A stretch of DNA of 6,570 nt from Cytophagales bacterium (lineage in GTDB: Bacteria > Bacteroidota > Bacteroidia > Cytophagales > Cyclobacteriaceae): NCBI GenBank assembly GCA_003500135.1, contig DNTA01000148.1:1-6570 (forward strand). The letters are read 5' to 3'. The position numbers were made by a program, and so were the translations under genes. Numbering within the stretch: the stretch's first letter is position 1; every line of letters begins with the position of its first letter. The notes below the pieces were generated by a model that saw only the letters and a list, made by a program, of their open reading frames with translations, was not told the DNA's origin and did no database searches. Below are positions 4,929 to 6,570 of this stretch, piece after piece.

Positions 4929-6570
4929 ATGAAGCTCACCTTTTTCAGCATAATTGCATTTCTCATATCTAATATTCTTGTAGGCCAAAATACACTGATA
5001 GTACATGATTTGGAAACAAACCTGCCGTTAGTTGGTGCCAACATCCTCGACCTGGAAAATCAAAATTTGCACATAACTGACGATACCGGTAAAGTGTCCG
5101 ATCTCCAAATTGATACGCAGGTTCAGATTACATATATTGGGTATGAAGATCTTGAATACAGGGTAGAAGAAGGTATAAATAGAGTTTACCTGGAGCCAAA
5201 TTATGAGATGCTCAACTCGCTCACCGTCGTTGGTTATGAAAACGATCGAAAATTGGGTGATCTATCAGGATCTTATGCCATTAACCCTCGGCTGAATATT
5301 GATAGGTTTAATGATGAATCGCTGGTAAGATCAATGAATACTTTGCCCGGTATCCGGTTTGAGGAGAGATCTCCCGGCAGCTATCGCATCAGCATAAGGG
5401 GCAATCTTTTGAGGGCACCTTTTGGGGTAAGAAATGTGAAAGTGTATTGGAACGATATTCCATATACAGATCCAACAGGGAATACGCCCATGAACCTGAT
5501 GGATATGAACAATATCGGAAAAGTAGAAACAATCAAAGGACCGGCGGGGAGTATTTACGGTGCTGGTATTGGAGGAGTGCTCAATATCTACAGCGAAGCC
5601 ATAAGGGTAAAACCTATCGGAGTGGATATGGGTTACACCGCAGGTTCCTATGGTTTTCAGAAAGCCACGGTCAATTTGAACACAGGAAACCAAAACAGCA
5701 CTTTTTCGGTCAGGTTTGCCAAACAGCAAGGCGACGGCTACCGCGACCACACCAATTTTGACCGCGAGGTGATCAACCTGAGCGGAAGATTTTTTGTTTC
5801 AGAAAAACGCACGCTAACGGCGCAGATGCTCTATTCGAACCTTTTTTATCAATTGCCCGGCGGATTGACGGAGGAGCAATATGATGAAAACCCCAGGCAG
5901 GCGCGACCTGGAGCAGCGGCTAAAAATTCGTCGATTGATCACCAGAACTTCATGGTCGGCCTGGTGCAGAATTACGAGTGGAAGGACAAAGTAAAAAACA
6001 CAACAGCTGTTTTTTACACCAATGGTATCAAGGAGAATCCCTTCATTAATAACTACGAGCTGGAAAAGCTGAGTTCCTTTGGAGGAAGGTCTGTATTTAA
6101 AATCAACTCCAGAATTGGTCAATTACCTATGGCTATTGCCACTGGTGCGGAGATTAACTATGGAGATTTCCATGCCGCAAATCACGGAAATGTAGGTGGA
6201 TATGCCGATACGCTGCGCTATGAAGATGCACTAAAATCCCTGCAAACTTTCGCCTTTTTACAGGCCGATATCAATTTGTCTGACAAATGGATACTCAATA
6301 CCGGAGCCAGCTTGAATTATCTCAGATACGACATCGACAGGCTTCGGGATGTCGAGCTCGATACCGCCTATCAGATCGACCGCACCTTTACAACCGAGTT
6401 TATTCCACGTATTGGCATTGTAGGCAAATTGACCGCCTCGCTTTCAGTTCATGGTTCCATAAGCACAGGATTTTCGCCGCCAACTACAGAAGAAGTTCGC
6501 ACCAGTGATGGTGCCATCAATGACGACCTGGAGGCGGAAAAAGGGATCAATTATGAAGTTGGCATCAGAG
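4929..6570 (+). CDS. TonB-dependent outer-membrane receptor (3' end outside window)
   Basis: This is an energised outer-membrane transporter of scarce ligands, typically iron chelates, driven by the TonB-ExbBD complex. The ATG at 4929 opens a frame that stays open to the window end, with 547 codons visible; relatives are usually 700-800 residues, so the last barrel strands are missing. Residues 1-20 (MKLTFFSIIAFLISNILVGQ) are a signal peptide. Residues 22-90 form a CarboxypepD_reg-like domain (LPLVGANI, then ITYIGYEDLEYRV), a Bacteroidota hallmark. SLTVVGYEN (97-105) sits where a TonB box is expected. The plug domain spans about 115-222, with SMNTLPGIR (135-143), SYRISIRGN (151-159) and the characteristic end VETIKGPAGSIYGAG and GGVLNIYS. 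The barrel follows from about 230, with GFSPPTTEEVR (514-524), a motif common in siderophore-type receptors. No SusD-like partner is visible, favouring an iron or cofactor receptor over a glycan one (inference). The ligand is unknown. The leader lacks a clear Shine-Dalgarno. Confidence 0.95.
   Translation, partial: MKLTFFSIIAFLISNILVGQNTLIVHDLETNLPLVGANILDLENQNLHITDDTGKVSDLQIDTQVQITYIGYEDLEYRVEEGINRVYLEPNYEMLNSLTVVGYENDRKLGDLSGSYAINPRLNIDRFNDESLVRSMNTLPGIRFEERSPGSYRISIRGNLLRAPFGVRNVKVYWNDIPYTDPTGNTPMNLMDMNNIGKVETIKGPAGSIYGAGIGGVLNIYSEAIRVKPIGVDMGYTAGSYGFQKATVNLNTGNQNSTFSVRFAKQQGDGYRDHTNFDREVINLSGRFFVSEKRTLTAQMLYSNLFYQLPGGLTEEQYDENPRQARPGAAAKNSSIDHQNFMVGLVQNYEWKDKVKNTTAVFYTNGIKENPFINNYELEKLSSFGGRSVFKINSRIGQLPMAIATGAEINYGDFHAANHGNVGGYADTLRYEDALKSLQTFAFLQADINLSDKWILNTGASLNYLRYDIDRLRDVELDTAYQIDRTFTTEFIPRIGIVGKLTASLSVHGSISTGFSPPTTEEVRTSDGAINDDLEAEKGINYEVGIR

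Noticed and set aside
4925..4930. TATAAT hexamer at the receptor start codon
   Set aside because: It overlaps the ATG itself, so it cannot serve as the -10 element for a transcript carrying this start, and Bacteroidota use a different promoter consensus.

Overview
The window looks like a chromosomal segment from a member of the Bacteroidota. The main evidence is an outer-membrane TonB-dependent receptor that starts with a signal peptide and a carboxypeptidase-regulatory-like (CarboxypepD_reg) domain, an architecture typical of that phylum. AT-rich spacers, A-rich leaders without clear Shine-Dalgarno motifs and a PRC-barrel protein fragment of Bacteroidota type agree with this. No rRNA, tRNA, CRISPR array, transposase or phage gene is visible.

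Layout. Positions 1-2869 are carried by the minus strand: a truncated PRC-barrel protein (84-227), a YceI-like gene interrupted by an in-frame TAG (637-1167) with a good intrinsic terminator (556-583), and an intact class II fumarase gene, fumC (1478-2869). A 556-bp divergent spacer (2870-3425) separates fumC from an intact Dps-family ferritin-like gene (3426-3956, plus strand), which ends with a hairpin terminator (4043-4072). Then comes about 850 bp with no recognisable gene but several inverted repeats (4073-4928). Last is the 5' part of a TonB-dependent receptor gene (4929 to the window end, 547 codons visible, still open).

How the genes may work together (inference). FumC is the iron-sulfur-free, oxidant-resistant fumarase. 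Dps oxidises and stores iron and shields DNA. TonB-dependent receptors commonly import iron chelates. YceI-like proteins bind isoprenoid lipids and are often stress-linked. The neighbourhood therefore has an iron/oxidative-stress flavour, but only fumC and dps share a divergent regulatory region and nothing proves a common regulon.

The most noteworthy points are the amber codon in the YceI-like gene, where a terminator and about 160 codons of intact-looking frame are retained, and the decaying PRC-barrel fragment. I see no convincing new defence system, mobile element or RNA system. The 4073-4928 stretch is the only sizeable part I cannot explain.
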